A DNA stretch of 64,000 nt, from assembly GCA_900315345.1 (NCBI GenBank), contig OMYP01000007.1:186001-250000 (forward strand), given 5' to 3'. A program made the position numbers and the translations under genes. The stretch is from an uncultured Selenomonadales bacterium. GTDB lineage: Bacteria > Bacillota > Negativicutes > Acidaminococcales > Acidaminococcaceae. The notes under the pieces are model-generated. The model worked only from the letters and a program-made list of their open reading frames with translations. It was not told the origin of the DNA and ran no database searches. Of the stretch, positions 63,704 through 64,000 are shown piece by piece (positions within the stretch are counted from its first letter, which is position 1; every line of letters begins with the position of its first letter).

Positions 63704-63852
63704 TTATGCAGCAAGGGAAAGGCGTGAGCAAACCGTCGGAGGCGATTGCGTCATTCCATGAGATGAAATTCGCCGTCGTGGCGAGACTGTTTGAGGGGCG
63801 AAGCCCCGAGTTTCGAAGCCACAGGCGAATGAGTCCATGGAATAGCAATCGC
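63704..63852. repeat. Structured hairpin repeat, copy 3 (149 bp, 111-nt hairpin core)
   Basis: The core at 63742-63852 has the perfect outer stem GCGATTGC / GCAATCGC and the same nested inner stems as copy 1. The 38-bp left flank also matches copy 1. It lies between the DnaA boxes and the next gene, and contains no supported gene. Confidence 0.93.
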
Positions 63853-63913
63853 AAAAATAAAACAGCCGCAGACAAAACCCGCGACTGTTACAATAAACGA
63901 TTTACATTTTAAC

Positions 63914-64000
63914 TCAGAACAAAAACTTTTTCCAAAACGGATAGCTGCTCAGCACAATTACAATGACAAGCACCACGAAATCCACAATGGTAAAGGGTTC
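63914..64000 (-). CDS. C-terminal end of a membrane-anchored protein (cut by the window edge)
   Basis: The minus strand reads 28 codons and a TGA at 63914-63916. The peptide is a hydrophobic helix (FTIVDFVVLVIVIVLSS) followed by YPFWKKFLF. It looks like the last membrane segment of a larger protein whose body lies to the right. Nothing more can be said. Confidence 0.5.
   Translation of the reverse strand, partial: EPFTIVDFVVLVIVIVLSSYPFWKKFLF

Noticed and set aside
63489-63875. ORFs inside the hairpin repeat copies on both strands
   Set aside because: The same peptides recur because the DNA repeat recurs; the structure, not the reading frame, is conserved.

Overview
The window reads as ordinary chromosome from an anaerobic, low-to-mid GC Firmicute, most likely a diderm member of the Negativicutes (the Acidaminococcaceae are my best guess, not proven). 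The basis is Firmicute gene order (tRNA-Ser / SRP RNA / dnaX / ebfC / recR / bofA, and walJ / htrA / rlmH), GatCAB amidotransferase, oxygen-independent ribonucleotide reductase (nrdDG), a DcuC-type dicarboxylate carrier, a formate channel and FAD-linked 2-hydroxyacid oxidases. Several signal-peptide proteins of periplasmic type (5'-nucleotidase, nucleoside hydrolase, pentapeptide and SmpA-like proteins) fit a diderm. There is no prophage, insertion sequence or CRISPR array.

Layout. 0-9.6 kb: sdaAB (cut by the window edge), corA, a Usp protein, three small unknown or DUF genes, a HAD phosphatase, a pentapeptide protein, an M20 peptidase with a DcuC carrier, and lgt. 9.7-9.9 kb: tRNA-Gln and tRNA-Glu. 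10-18.5 kb: larE, an amino-acid ABC importer, an ABC-F ATPase, a formate channel, a nucleoside hydrolase and a cytoplasmic amidase. 18.8-21.6 kb: two Fic genes in parallel repeat-bounded cassettes, each preceded by its own array of short repeats. 21.6-27.4 kb: rlmH, htrA, walJ, deoC and tex. 27.4-33.5 kb: LCP, Nudix, bofA, recR, ebfC, dnaX, SRP RNA and tRNA-Ser. 33.5-44 kb: a Usp protein, two FAD oxidases, a RocB-like peptidase, a helical unknown protein, a radical SAM/SPASM enzyme and a sensor PP2C phosphatase. 44-54.3 kb: gatCAB, ligA, pcrA and agcS. 54.6-64 kb: a tandem glycine riboswitch, map, dedA, alaX, a periplasmic protein, a 5'-nucleotidase, nrdG and nrdD, and a gene cut by the right edge.

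The most unusual signals are these. (1) A 111-nt, almost fully self-complementary hairpin repeat occurs three times at exactly the same length. (2) Six CGGAAYAAY-type sites lie 20 or 23 bp apart over the promoter of an HTH-Fic gene, next to a second Fic gene with a 3 x 12 bp array in its leader. (3) Three perfect DnaA boxes at 11-bp spacing and two NrdR-like boxes lie over the nrdD promoters. (4) PcrA helicase carries a Gly/Ser/Tyr tract resembling the low-complexity domains of eukaryotic FET proteins. (5) An orphan SPASM enzyme with no visible precursor follows a dCache-HAMP-PP2C sensor. All assignments come from reading the sequence; no database search was run.
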